Positions 17,473 to 25,076 of a DNA stretch of 64,000 bases are shown here, piece after piece. Numbering within the stretch: the stretch's first letter is position 1; every line of letters starts with the position of its first letter. Both the position numbers and the translations under genes were made by a program. The stretch covers positions 1 to 64,000 of the forward strand of contig JASHOF010000012.1 of NCBI GenBank assembly GCA_030041255.1, given 5' to 3'. Below the pieces are notes generated by a model that worked only from the letters and a program-made list of their open reading frames with translations, searched no databases and had not been told where the DNA came from. Source of the stretch: Acetobacteraceae bacterium (lineage in GTDB: Bacteria; Pseudomonadota; Alphaproteobacteria; Acetobacterales; Acetobacteraceae).

Positions 17473-17864
17473 TGAACCAGGACTTGATCGACGCGGCCGT
17501 GGAGCTGGCCGATTCCCTGGCGCGCGAAAACGAGGCACTGACGCGGCTCGACCTCGCCCGCGCCGCCGCCATGCTCGGCGCCAAGCAGCGCGCCGCGGCC
17601 GCCTTCGAGCAGGCGCGCACAGCCGTGCCGCAGGCAACGGAGCACGGACAGCCCCCGGCCGCCCAGGAAGTCGAACGCCAGCTTGCCGCATTGGCGAAGG
17701 AGAACCGCCTCCTCCTCGAACGCGCGATCCGCGTGCAGCGACGCATCATCGGCACGGTCGCCTCGGCCCTGCCGCGCACCGAGACGGCGGGCGGATATCG
17801 CCCCGATGGCGCTCTCACGCAACGGCGCAGAGTGCCCGCCTTCGCCCTTTCCGCCCGCGCCTGA
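17472..17864 (+). CDS. Small FlgN-like flagellar protein
   Basis: A 130-residue, almost wholly helical product: LIDAAVELADSLARENEALT, a central Ala/Arg-rich helix, and VERQLAALAKENRLLLERAI, with predicted coiled coils at about residues 5-30 and 65-95. Its size, helix pattern (with NRLLLERAI resembling the FlgN C-terminus) and place behind flgI and the rod-binding gene fit a FlgN-type export chaperone, but similarity is weak. Two ATGs adjoin (17469 and 17472); the second is preferred because GGAGG ends 6 bases before it. It is the last gene of this three-gene flagellar operon. Confidence 0.65.
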   Translation: MNQDLIDAAVELADSLARENEALTRLDLARAAAMLGAKQRAAAAFEQARTAVPQATEHGQPPAAQEVERQLAALAKENRLLLERAIRVQRRIIGTVASALPRTETAGGYRPDGALTQRRRVPAFALSARA

Positions 17865-17895
17865 AACGACCCCCTCCGGGCGCCAGGCCCCCCCA

Positions 17896-18819
17896 TCACA
17901 TAGAGCGTAACGAAGCCCCCGCCTCGGCGCCAGGCTCTCCAGGCGCACGCAGGATCGCCCTGAGTGCCTCGGCAGCACGGCTTGGAAAATGCTCGCGATG
18001 AACGAGCACGGTGTAGTCGCGCGTTGGCAGCGCGAAACCGGCGCGCACCAGCGAGCCGGCGCCGAGCGCCGCCGCGACGACCCGCTCCGAGATCGCAGTC
18101 GCCCCGGCACCGGCCTCGACCGCGGCACGCACCGCCTCGTTCGAAGGCAGTTCGAGTACCGGGGAGAGATCGGCGAGCGCAATGCCATGCAGAGCGAGCG
18201 CCGTCTCGAACACCGATCGCGTCCCCGAACCGGGCTCGCGCAGCACCCAGCCGCTTGCGAGCAACTGCTCAGGGGTCAGCGGCACCCGGTCGGCCCACTG
18301 ATGCCCGGGCGCAACGACCAGCACGAGCCGATCGTGCGCCACCGTCTCGCTCGCCAGGTGCGGATCATCGACCGCCCCTTCGACGAGGCCCAGTTCCACG
18401 GCGCCTTCGGCAACGGCCCGCGCCACCTCGGCGGTGTTGCCGATCCTCACCGCCAGCGCCACCTGCGGAAAGTCCCTCTGGAAGCGCACCAGCCGCCGCG
18501 GCAGCCAGTAGCTCGCGATGGTCTGGCTCGCTTGCAGTGAAAGGCGCCCCCTCCTCAGCCCACCCAGTTCGGCGAGCGCCCGCTCCGCCGCCTCGGCGCG
18601 CCCCAACACGCCGCGCGCCTCGCCGAGAAAAATCCGCCCGGCCTCCGTCAGCATCACGCCGCGCCCGACACGATGAAAAAGCGGGGTTGCGTATTCCCGT
18701 TCCAGCGCCCGCACGGCCGCGCTCACGGCGGACTGGGTGCGGCCGAGTCCCTGCGCCGCGCGCGTGAGATGTTCGCGCTCCGCGACGGCGACGAATATGC
18801 GAAGCTGTTCAAGCGTCAT
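17896..18819 (-). CDS. LysR family transcriptional regulator
   Basis: A 307-residue LysR regulator. The winged helix-turn-helix is at residues 1-60 (MTLEQLRIFVAVAEREHLTR, then GLGRTQSAVSAAVRALE and LFHRVGRGVMLTEAG). The periplasmic-binding-like effector domain starts around residue 90 (GRLSLQASQTIASYWLPRRL). The domain resembles the CysB/CbbR-like branch that reads small acids or sulfur compounds, but the ligand is unknown. ATG 18819 gives the standard start. It is divergent from uppP with a 173-base gap and convergent with the flagellar operon; LysR proteins often act on the divergent neighbour. Confidence 0.9.
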   Translation of the reverse strand: MTLEQLRIFVAVAEREHLTRAAQGLGRTQSAVSAAVRALEREYATPLFHRVGRGVMLTEAGRIFLGEARGVLGRAEAAERALAELGGLRRGRLSLQASQTIASYWLPRRLVRFQRDFPQVALAVRIGNTAEVARAVAEGAVELGLVEGAVDDPHLASETVAHDRLVLVVAPGHQWADRVPLTPEQLLASGWVLREPGSGTRSVFETALALHGIALADLSPVLELPSNEAVRAAVEAGAGATAISERVVAAALGAGSLVRAGFALPTRDYTVLVHREHFPSRAAEALRAILRAPGEPGAEAGASLRSM

Positions 18820-18992
18820 CGGGCCAGTCTCGGAGCGACTTCCAGGAGGGACCGCCCGCCGCTCCTGATCGTCAAGAGAGCGCAACAATCTCCCCCAATG
18901 TTGCCTCGGGCCGGGATTTCGGCCAGGAAGCCGCCCGAAGATGGAAGGGCGAGCAGCTTGTTGCAGACGATTCGTGGGAGCACGCGCCGGGC

Positions 18993-19823
18993 ATGAACGC
19001 CTTTCAGGCCATCGTGCTCGCCACGGTGCAGGGCGCGACCGAGCTTTTCCCGGTGAGCAGCCTTGGACACGCGGTGCTCCTTCCGGCGCTCGCAGGCTGG
19101 CATTTCGACCGCGCAGCGCCCTCCTTTCTGCCGTTCCTGGTGATGCTGCATATCGGCACGGCGGCCGCTCTCCTGATCTATTTCTGGCGCGACTGGTGGT
19201 TGCTCGTCGTTGGCCTGCTCGGCTTCGCTGACCGGCACCAGGTGGCGGAAAGCCGCCGCGTCGTCGCGCTGATCGTGCTGGCGACAATCCCGGCCGTCAT
19301 CATCGGCCTCCTGCTCGAACACTTCGTGCAACGGCTGTTCGGCACGCCGGCGGCCGCCGTCGTGTTCCTGATCGCCAACGGCGCGTTGCTGCTGCTCGGC
19401 GAGCGGTTGCGTGCCGGAAGCCGCCGCGCCCTCGATACCCTCACGCCGCTCGATGCGTTCGTCATCGGGCTCTGGCAATGCACGGCCTTCCTGCCAGGTA
19501 TCTCGCGCTCGGGCGCGACCATGGTCGGCGGGCTCATGCGCGGCATCGACCACGAGGACGCGGCACACTTCTCGTTCCTGATCGCAACGCCGGTGATCGG
19601 CGGAGCGGCCGTCCTCGAGGTACCGAAGCTCCTGCGCGCCGGCGTGCCGCATCAGATGCTCGGAATCTCGCTCCTCGGCGCCCTGGTGGCGGGGGTCATC
19701 GCTTTTGCAAGCACGGCGTTCCTGATGCACTATTTCCGCCGCCATGATACCTGGGCGCTGGCGCCTTTCGCCTGGTATTGCGTGGCCCTCGGGCTCGGCG
19801 CCGCTGTTTTGCTCTGCGCTTGA
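18993..19823 (+). CDS. uppP: Undecaprenyl-diphosphatase (BacA/UppP)
   Basis: UppP removes a phosphate from undecaprenyl pyrophosphate, recycling the lipid carrier for peptidoglycan and O-antigen synthesis. The 276-residue membrane protein has both family motifs: QGATELFPVSSLGH near residue 12 (usually EFLPVSSSGH) and FLPGISRSGATMVGG near residue 165, carrying the catalytic Ser/Arg. About eight hydrophobic segments are present. The ELFPVSSLGH variant marks a divergent branch of the family. It starts from ATG 18993 and stands alone on its strand after the divergent LysR gene. Confidence 0.94.
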   Translation: MNAFQAIVLATVQGATELFPVSSLGHAVLLPALAGWHFDRAAPSFLPFLVMLHIGTAAALLIYFWRDWWLLVVGLLGFADRHQVAESRRVVALIVLATIPAVIIGLLLEHFVQRLFGTPAAAVVFLIANGALLLLGERLRAGSRRALDTLTPLDAFVIGLWQCTAFLPGISRSGATMVGGLMRGIDHEDAAHFSFLIATPVIGGAAVLEVPKLLRAGVPHQMLGISLLGALVAGVIAFASTAFLMHYFRRHDTWALAPFAWYCVALGLGAAVLLCA

Positions 19824-19898
19824 AAGCGAAGGGATGAACCCGGCGATGACAGGCGGGCAAGCCCGCCGCAGCACCCGCCAACGCAACAGGATCGCGCC

Positions 19899-20687
19899 AT
19901 GAAGCGTTGGGGCATTGCCTTGCTCCTGGGATGTCTCCTGGCAGCCATCCCCAAGGCGCCCACCGCCGCGTCGCGCGTCAATCTCGCCGCCGTGCCGATC
20001 TCTCGCATGGATCTCTCGTGGTGGCGGCAACGCTTCGAGGAGAAAGCGGCCGAACTCCGTCACGGGAAGGTCGATCTGGTCTGGTACGGCGATTCCATTA
20101 CCGAGGATTTCGAACACCACGCCCCGCCCGCGTGGCAGGACTTCGCACCCGTCTGGCAGCGCTTCTATGGCGGACGGCACGCGGTCAATCTCGGCTTCGT
20201 CGGAGATTCGACGGCCAATCTGATCTGGCGCATCGACCACGGCGAAGCGAGCGGCATCTCGCCGAGGGTCGCCGTCGTGCTGATCGGCGCCAACAATTTC
20301 GGCCTCCCGCACTGGCCGGCAAGCGAAACCGTCCCTGGCATCGAGGAAGTGGTGCGGCTTCTTCGCGACCACCTCCCGCACGCCGCGATCGTGCTCTTGA
20401 GCGTGCTCCCAAGCCAGCGCTCGACCTGGGTCAGCGAGAATACGGCGGTGACCAACGCCGCACTCGCCAAGCGATACGCCGCCAGCCGTAGCGTTCACTA
20501 CATCGATCTCACCGGCATCTTCGTCAAAGCGGGAAAACTCGATCGCGCGCTCTTCCTCGACCGCTTCTTCTCCCCGCCCGAGCCGCTCCTGCATCCGACC
20601 CCTGCTGCACAAACCCTGATCTGCGCAGCCATCGAGCCGACCATCGCGCTCCTGATGAACGATCGCAACCGCCTCCTGCCGCGCTGA
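19899..20687 (+). CDS. Exported SGNH/GDSL-family hydrolase
   Basis: A 262-residue protein with a Sec signal peptide (MKRWGIALLLGCLLAAIP, cleavage likely near residue 25). The SGNH blocks are visible: VDLVWYGDSITE (block I, catalytic Ser in GDS), NLGFVGDST (block II Gly region), VVLIGANNFG (block III Asn), and LLHPTPAAQ (block V, a degenerate D-x-x-H with the His retained). It resembles the PAF-acetylhydrolase-like GDSL group that includes carbohydrate esterases. The substrate is unknown, but export suggests an envelope or extracellular acyl ester. It follows uppP by 75 bases and may share its transcript. Confidence 0.85.
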   Translation: MKRWGIALLLGCLLAAIPKAPTAASRVNLAAVPISRMDLSWWRQRFEEKAAELRHGKVDLVWYGDSITEDFEHHAPPAWQDFAPVWQRFYGGRHAVNLGFVGDSTANLIWRIDHGEASGISPRVAVVLIGANNFGLPHWPASETVPGIEEVVRLLRDHLPHAAIVLLSVLPSQRSTWVSENTAVTNAALAKRYAASRSVHYIDLTGIFVKAGKLDRALFLDRFFSPPEPLLHPTPAAQTLICAAIEPTIALLMNDRNRLLPR

Positions 20688-20773
20688 ACATTTTCCGAAC
20701 GCAAGGTGTCGGAGTGGACAGCCCGACGGCATCGGATGTGCCGGCATCGGGTCTATCCCTGTCCCGGTTGCTG

Positions 20774-20907
20774 GTGTGCCGACTCCAACGCTTGATACCG
20801 TAGGATGCACCATAGTGGTCGGCACACTGCTCTTCATTTTCAGTGGCCTGCTGATCCCCTTTCGTTTGCTGCCGGCGGCAGCAAACGGCGGGGGCAGGAC
20901 ACTGGCG
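20774..20907 (+). repeat. Dispersed structured repeat, full-length copy A
   Basis: The 134-base element has two hairpins. The first is made by GTGTGCCGAC (20774-20783) and its perfect complement GTCGGCACAC (20818-20827). The second is CGTTTGCTGCC (20863-20873) with GGCAGCAAACG (20877-20887) around a 3-base loop. The end GGGGGCAGGACACTGGCG is shared with copy B at 40292-40425. It lies between the convergent SGNH hydrolase and cinA-type genes. Confidence 0.8.
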
Positions 20908-20926
20908 GACGCGACGGGGCCTTGAT

Positions 20927-21688
20927 TCAGGCGGGAGGTTCGCCCGGCATGGGATTGCCGCCGAGGCCGCGCATGAGGGCCGTGACCTCGACGATCGCGG
21001 CCTCGGCGGCGGCGCGGTCGGTTCCCTTGGCGACAACCGCGACGCCATTGCCGTCCGGGCGGTAGAAGGGATAGCTGCCGAGATCGACTTCCCGGTGGCG
21101 GATCTGGATCGCACCGAGGCCAGCGGCGAGCATCCCTTCGGCGATTCCGACTGCGTGCACGGTGAGTGAGAGGACCGGCGGGCCCCCCTCGAGGCGCGGG
21201 ACGAGGGTTTCAAACATTGCGCGCATCACCTGTGGAACGCCGGCCATGACAAAGACGTTGCCGATTTCGAAGCCGGGAGCGACCGAGACCGGATTTTCAA
21301 TCAGGCGCGCGCCGCGCGGCATCGTGGCCATGCGCTGGCGGGCGGGGTTGAAGCCGCCCGGTGGATAGCGGGCCTCCAGAAGTGCCCAGGCCTCAGGGTG
21401 CGGCTCCCAGGGCAGGCCGAAAGCAGTGGAGATACACTCGCTGGTGATGTCGTCGTGGGTCGGGCCGATGCCGCCGGTGGTGAAGAGGTAGGTGAAGCGC
21501 GCGCGTGTTTCGTTGACAGTGGCAACGATGATCTCGGCGATGTCCGGAATGATCCTGACCTCGCGAAGCGGAATGCCGATCTCGCCCAGGCGCGTGGCAA
21601 GGAACTTCACGTTGACGTCCTGCGTGCGACCGGAAAGAACCTCATTGCCGATCACGAGCAGGCCGGCGGTGGGGGATGGGACAGGCAC
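20927..21688 (-). CDS. CinA-type molybdopterin-binding-domain protein
   Basis: A 253-residue protein with the MoCF-like fold of CinA: LLVIGNEVLSGRTQDVN at the start, FTTGGIGPTHDDITSECIS near residue 70, RMATMPRGARLIENPVS near 120 and VFVMAGVPQVMRAMFE near 145. The C-terminal nicotinamide-nucleotide amidase domain of full CinA is absent, as in many short alphaproteobacterial homologues. Full-length CinA proteins have pyrophosphatase activity on NAD-related nucleotides; whether this short form does is unknown. It begins 7 bases after the GNAT-NUDIX fusion gene, so the two form an operon with a nucleotide-housekeeping flavour. Confidence 0.88.
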   Translation of the reverse strand: MPVPSPTAGLLVIGNEVLSGRTQDVNVKFLATRLGEIGIPLREVRIIPDIAEIIVATVNETRARFTYLFTTGGIGPTHDDITSECISTAFGLPWEPHPEAWALLEARYPPGGFNPARQRMATMPRGARLIENPVSVAPGFEIGNVFVMAGVPQVMRAMFETLVPRLEGGPPVLSLTVHAVGIAEGMLAAGLGAIQIRHREVDLGSYPFYRPDGNGVAVVAKGTDRAAAEAAIVEVTALMRGLGGNPMPGEPPA

Positions 21689-21695
21689 AGGCTGC

Positions 21696-22724
21696 TCAGA
21701 CGAGGAAGTCGCGAAGCATCACGACGAGCGGCTTGTCGGCGGGCGGGGTCGGGTAATCGGCGAGGCGATCGGGACGGACCCAGGCGAGGCGTTGGCGTTC
21801 CTGCGGGGATGGCGTGCCGCGCCAGCGGCGGCACAGATAGAGGGGCATCAGGAGATTGAAGGCCGCATACGCATGGGAGGCGAAGGTGAAGGGGGCGAGG
21901 CAGGCCGCGGCCACATCGATCCCCAGTTCTTCCTTGAGCTCGCGGAGCAGAGCCGATTCGGGCGTTTCGCCGGGTTGGACCTTGCCGCCCGGGAATTCCC
22001 ACAGCCCGGCCATGGGTTTTCCCTCCGGGCGTCGGGCGAGGAGGACGCGACCGTCCGTATCGACCAGGGCGGCCGCCGCAACGAGGAGCAGCGGACGGGA
22101 CGCCGCCGGCCCCGAGGCTTCGCTCGCAGCAACCATCGCACTCGAGGTTGTCAGGGCGCCGAAAAGGTCTTCGCGGGTGGCTTCGAACAGCAGGACTTCC
22201 TGGGCGGCGCCACGGGAGAGGAAGGGCTCGACCGCGGTACCCGTCGGGCGAAAGCCGATGCGGCGCAGTACCTCGGCGGAGGCGGTGTTGTCGGTCGCGA
22301 CGCGGGCGGTGAGACGCTCGAGCGGAAGGTTGGCCAGCGCCCAGCGGGAAAGGCGCCCGGCGGCTTCGGTGGCGACGCCATGGCCCCAGTAGGGCCGCCC
22401 GACCCAATAGCCGAGATCGGCGGCGCCGACGCCCTCGAGACGCAGCCCTACCGCACCGACCAGGATTTCACGGCCATCTTCCTTCCCGGTGATGGCGAGA
22501 TGAAAAGCTCGGCCCGCAGCGAGTTCGATGGCAGTGGAGGCGATCCACTCGTCGGCGAGCGCGCGTGGATAAGGATAGGGAAGGCGGGCAAGGCCGCGCA
22601 CGACGTTCCAGTCATTGACGAGGCGATGCAGCTCCGCGGCGTCGGCAAGGCGCAAGGGGCGGAGCATCAGTCGCTCCGTGGCGAGCAGCAGCAAAGCCGA
22701 CGCAGCATCGGCCAAAGCATGCAT
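21696..22724 (-). CDS. Fusion of a GNAT N-acetyltransferase and a MutT-type NUDIX hydrolase
   Basis: Two enzymes in one 342-residue chain. Residues about 15-185 are a RimJ/RimL-type GNAT: ATERLMLRPLRLADAAELHR, then GYWVGRPYWGHGVATEAAGR (acetyl-CoA loop) and DNTASAEVLRRIGF. Residues about 210-340 are a MutT-like NUDIX domain: AAAALVDTDGRVLLARRPEG, AGLWEFPGGKVQPG, and the NUDIX box GETPESALLRELKEELGI. MutT homologues remove 8-oxo-dGTP. No stop or frame change separates the parts. The ATG at 22724 is chosen because GGTGA lies 5 bases upstream; the frame is open 34 codons further. The target of the acetyltransferase is unknown. Confidence 0.9.
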   Translation of the reverse strand: MHALADAASALLLLATERLMLRPLRLADAAELHRLVNDWNVVRGLARLPYPYPRALADEWIASTAIELAAGRAFHLAITGKEDGREILVGAVGLRLEGVGAADLGYWVGRPYWGHGVATEAAGRLSRWALANLPLERLTARVATDNTASAEVLRRIGFRPTGTAVEPFLSRGAAQEVLLFEATREDLFGALTTSSAMVAASEASGPAASRPLLLVAAAALVDTDGRVLLARRPEGKPMAGLWEFPGGKVQPGETPESALLRELKEELGIDVAAACLAPFTFASHAYAAFNLLMPLYLCRRWRGTPSPQERQRLAWVRPDRLADYPTPPADKPLVVMLRDFLV

Positions 22725-23023
22725 GCCGGTCACCGCGTAACCCGGGAATGCCGACGCCAGGATGCGAAGCGGGCCGGATCGTATGGCGGCATGGGGATGA
22801 ACCTGAACGGGTGGGGATGGTGGCAAAGCAGGGCGGAGGAAGCAAGAGCGAGACCCGGCTCTCAGGTTTCAACAGGTTGTCCAGCCGGTCCTGTCGGGGA
22901 GAAGCTGCGGGTGCCGAAGCCATAGCGGTCCAGGAGAGAGAGCGGATGAAGGTGCCCGTTGGACAGCAGTTGGGCACCTCTCAGCGCCGCTGAATTCCGG
23001 CGTATAATCCCTTGGAATCGTCC

Positions 23024-23096
<73 letters not shown>

Positions 23097-23163
23097 GCCG
23101 TGCGGGCGAAGCCCGCATGCCCGCGCCTATACCAAGCACGGCCTCCCTTGTGAAGCATCGGAG

Positions 23164-23673
23164 CTACCCCCGTCGGCTATGCGCCCGCGCCCCGGTCCGG
23201 TGATAACGGCGCCGGAAATAAATCAGCGCCTCGTCCTCCTCCGCACCCAACCGGATCGCCTCGACCGCACAGAAAAAAACGCTGTGCGTGCCGACCTCCG
23301 TCACTTGCGAGACCAGGCAGTCGAAGCTCACCACCGCCCCCGCCAGCACCGGGGCGCCCGTTGCCAGGCACTCCCACTGTCCCGCCGTGAACCGCTCGCG
23401 CACCTTTCTGCCGGTCTCTCCGGCAAACAGCGGGGAGAGCACGGCTTGGCCGGCCCCCAGGGTGTTCACGCACAGTACCGTATTCGCGCGTGCCAGCGCG
23501 CACATCTCGCTGCCGCGATTGAGGCAAACGAGCAGCGTCGGCGGATCGTCCGTCACGCTGCACACTGCCGAGGCCGTGCAGCCGCCCCGTCCGGCAACGC
23601 CATCCGTCGTCACCACATTCACTGCGGCCCCAAGCCTGGCCATCGCTTCCCGATAAATTTCCCGGCTCACCAT
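23164..23673 (-). CDS. Flavin reductase domain protein
   Basis: A 169-residue protein of the FMN-binding split-barrel flavin reductase family (HpaC/RutF-like): MARLGAAVNVVTTDGVAG, GGCTASAVCSVTDDPPTLLV, then NRGSEMCALARANTVLCVN and CLVSQVTEVGTHSVFFCAV, a pattern in which the GTHSVFF region precedes the final strand. Such proteins reduce FMN or FAD with NAD(P)H and feed a partner monooxygenase. No monooxygenase is nearby, so the partner is encoded elsewhere. It is divergent from cca; the 175-base gap holds repeat copy D. Confidence 0.87.
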   Translation of the reverse strand: MVSREIYREAMARLGAAVNVVTTDGVAGRGGCTASAVCSVTDDPPTLLVCLNRGSEMCALARANTVLCVNTLGAGQAVLSPLFAGETGRKVRERFTAGQWECLATGAPVLAGAVVSFDCLVSQVTEVGTHSVFFCAVEAIRLGAEEDEALIYFRRRYHRTGARAHSRRG

Positions 23674-23753
23674 CCGGATGCCGCCGCCCCACGCCCGAGC
23701 CCCGCAAGGTAGAAAGCCCTGCCCGATCGCGGAAGCCCGCCCCGACCGTGCTA

Positions 23754-23804
23754 GTGTGCCGATCGCTACGGCGCATCAACGGACACCAGGCGTGAGCGTC
23801 GGCA
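23754..23804 (-). repeat. Dispersed structured repeat, short copy D (first hairpin only)
   Basis: GTGTGCCGA at 23754 and TCGGCA ending near 23804 bracket a middle (CTACGGCGCATCAACGGA) close to that of copy C at 57184-57280. Read on the minus strand it aligns with the first hairpin of copies A and B. The second hairpin and shared tail are missing. It lies between the flavin reductase and cca. Confidence 0.65.
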
Positions 23805-23848
23805 GAGCAGCCTTCCCGAACCGATATCATCCCCCGAGGAGATTTCCT

Positions 23849-25063
23849 CTGCCCTCCGAACCGGCACCGGTGCTGAGAATTGCCCCCCCTGCTTTTCTCT
23901 TCGAGCCCGGCCTCGCCAGCATCCTCACCGCTCTCGCCGACGCCCGGATCGTCGGCGGTGCCGTGCGCGATACCCTGCTCTGCCGCCCGGTCACCGATAT
24001 CGACATTGCAACGCCTGAGAGCCCCGAGCGGGTCACCGCGGCACTCGAAGGCGCCGGCCTGCGCGTGCTGCCGACCGGCCTTTCGCACGGCACGGTCACC
24101 GCACTTGGCCCGGTTCGGAGCTACGAGGTCACCACTCTCCGCCAGGACATCGAAACCGACGGCCGCCACGCCGAGGTCGCCTTCACCACGAGCTGGCAGG
24201 CCGATGCATCGCGTCGCGATTTCACCTTGAACGCTCTCTCGCTCACCCGCTCCGGCGCCGTGTTCGACTATTACGGTGGCCTTCCCGATCTCATCGCCGG
24301 CCGCCTCCGCTTCGTCGGGCGTCCCGAGCAACGGATCGCCGAGGACCGCCTCCGGGCGCTCCGCTACTTCCGCTTCTTCGCCTTTTTCGCCCACCTGCCG
24401 CCCGACACCCCAACCTTCGCCGCCCTCGCCGGTGCCGCCACCGAGCTCGACAATCTCTCCGCGGAGCGCGTCTGGAGCGAGTTGAAGCGCCTGCTTGCGG
24501 CACCCGACCCGCGCGCCGCCCTCGCCCTCATGCATCGCGCCGGCGTGCTTCGCGCGCTCCTCCCGGAGGCCCGAGACCCCGCGGCCCTGGCGAGCCTCGC
24601 CGCTCTCGCCGCACCACCCGACCCGTTGCTCCGGCTGGCCGCACTCATCGGCGGCGCTCCGGCATCCAAAGAGCTCCCGGGCGCGCTTGCCAGCCGCTTC
24701 CGCCTTTCCGCCGCCGAGGCCAGGACACTGGCCCGCCTTCTCTCGGGTCCGATCCCGCCCGTGACGGCCGAACCGGCAGCCCTCCGCCGCCTGCTGGCCG
24801 AGGAAGCGGCCGAATCCCTGATCGCCCGCACCTTGCTTGCCGGCATCGGCGGGGCGGAAGGCGGGCGGCTCCGGGCACGCCTGGCCACGACCCCGCACCC
24901 CGTCTTCCCGCTCGCCGGACGCGATGCGCTGGCGCTCGGCATGGCCCCTGGCGAGGCCGTCGGCAGGGCGCTCGCCGCCGTCCGCGCCTGGTGGCTCGCC
25001 GGCGGCTGCGTCGCCGACGCAGCGGCCTGCCGGGCGGAACTTCTAAGCCGGCTCAGAGACTGA
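23849..25063 (+). CDS. cca: CCA tRNA nucleotidyltransferase / poly(A) polymerase family
   Basis: The enzyme adds or repairs the 3' CCA of tRNAs. Motifs of the class II nucleotidyltransferase head are clear: ARIVGGAVRDTLL, DIDIAT (metal-binding DxD), the RRDFTLNALSL stretch and AEDRLRALRYFRFF; a helical neck/body follows to about 404 residues. The start is uncertain. No ATG lies where the family begins. GAGGAG (23836-23841) sits 7 bases before an in-frame CTG at 23849, giving LPSEPAPVLRIAPPAFLF; a GTG at 23870 is the other candidate. Upstream the frame runs through repeat copy D, so it is unlikely to be coding there. Confidence 0.9.
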   Translation: MPSEPAPVLRIAPPAFLFEPGLASILTALADARIVGGAVRDTLLCRPVTDIDIATPESPERVTAALEGAGLRVLPTGLSHGTVTALGPVRSYEVTTLRQDIETDGRHAEVAFTTSWQADASRRDFTLNALSLTRSGAVFDYYGGLPDLIAGRLRFVGRPEQRIAEDRLRALRYFRFFAFFAHLPPDTPTFAALAGAATELDNLSAERVWSELKRLLAAPDPRAALALMHRAGVLRALLPEARDPAALASLAALAAPPDPLLRLAALIGGAPASKELPGALASRFRLSAAEARTLARLLSGPIPPVTAEPAALRRLLAEEAAESLIARTLLAGIGGAEGGRLRARLATTPHPVFPLAGRDALALGMAPGEAVGRALAAVRAWWLAGGCVADAAACRAELLSRLRD

Positions 25064-25076
25064 TAAACGCCCTGCC

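Noticed and set aside
18816-20837. Long minus-strand frame covering uppP and the SGNH hydrolase
   Set aside because: UppP and SGNH motifs are clear on the plus strand. The minus product is charged and low in hydrophobic residues, with its first part reading through the repeat.
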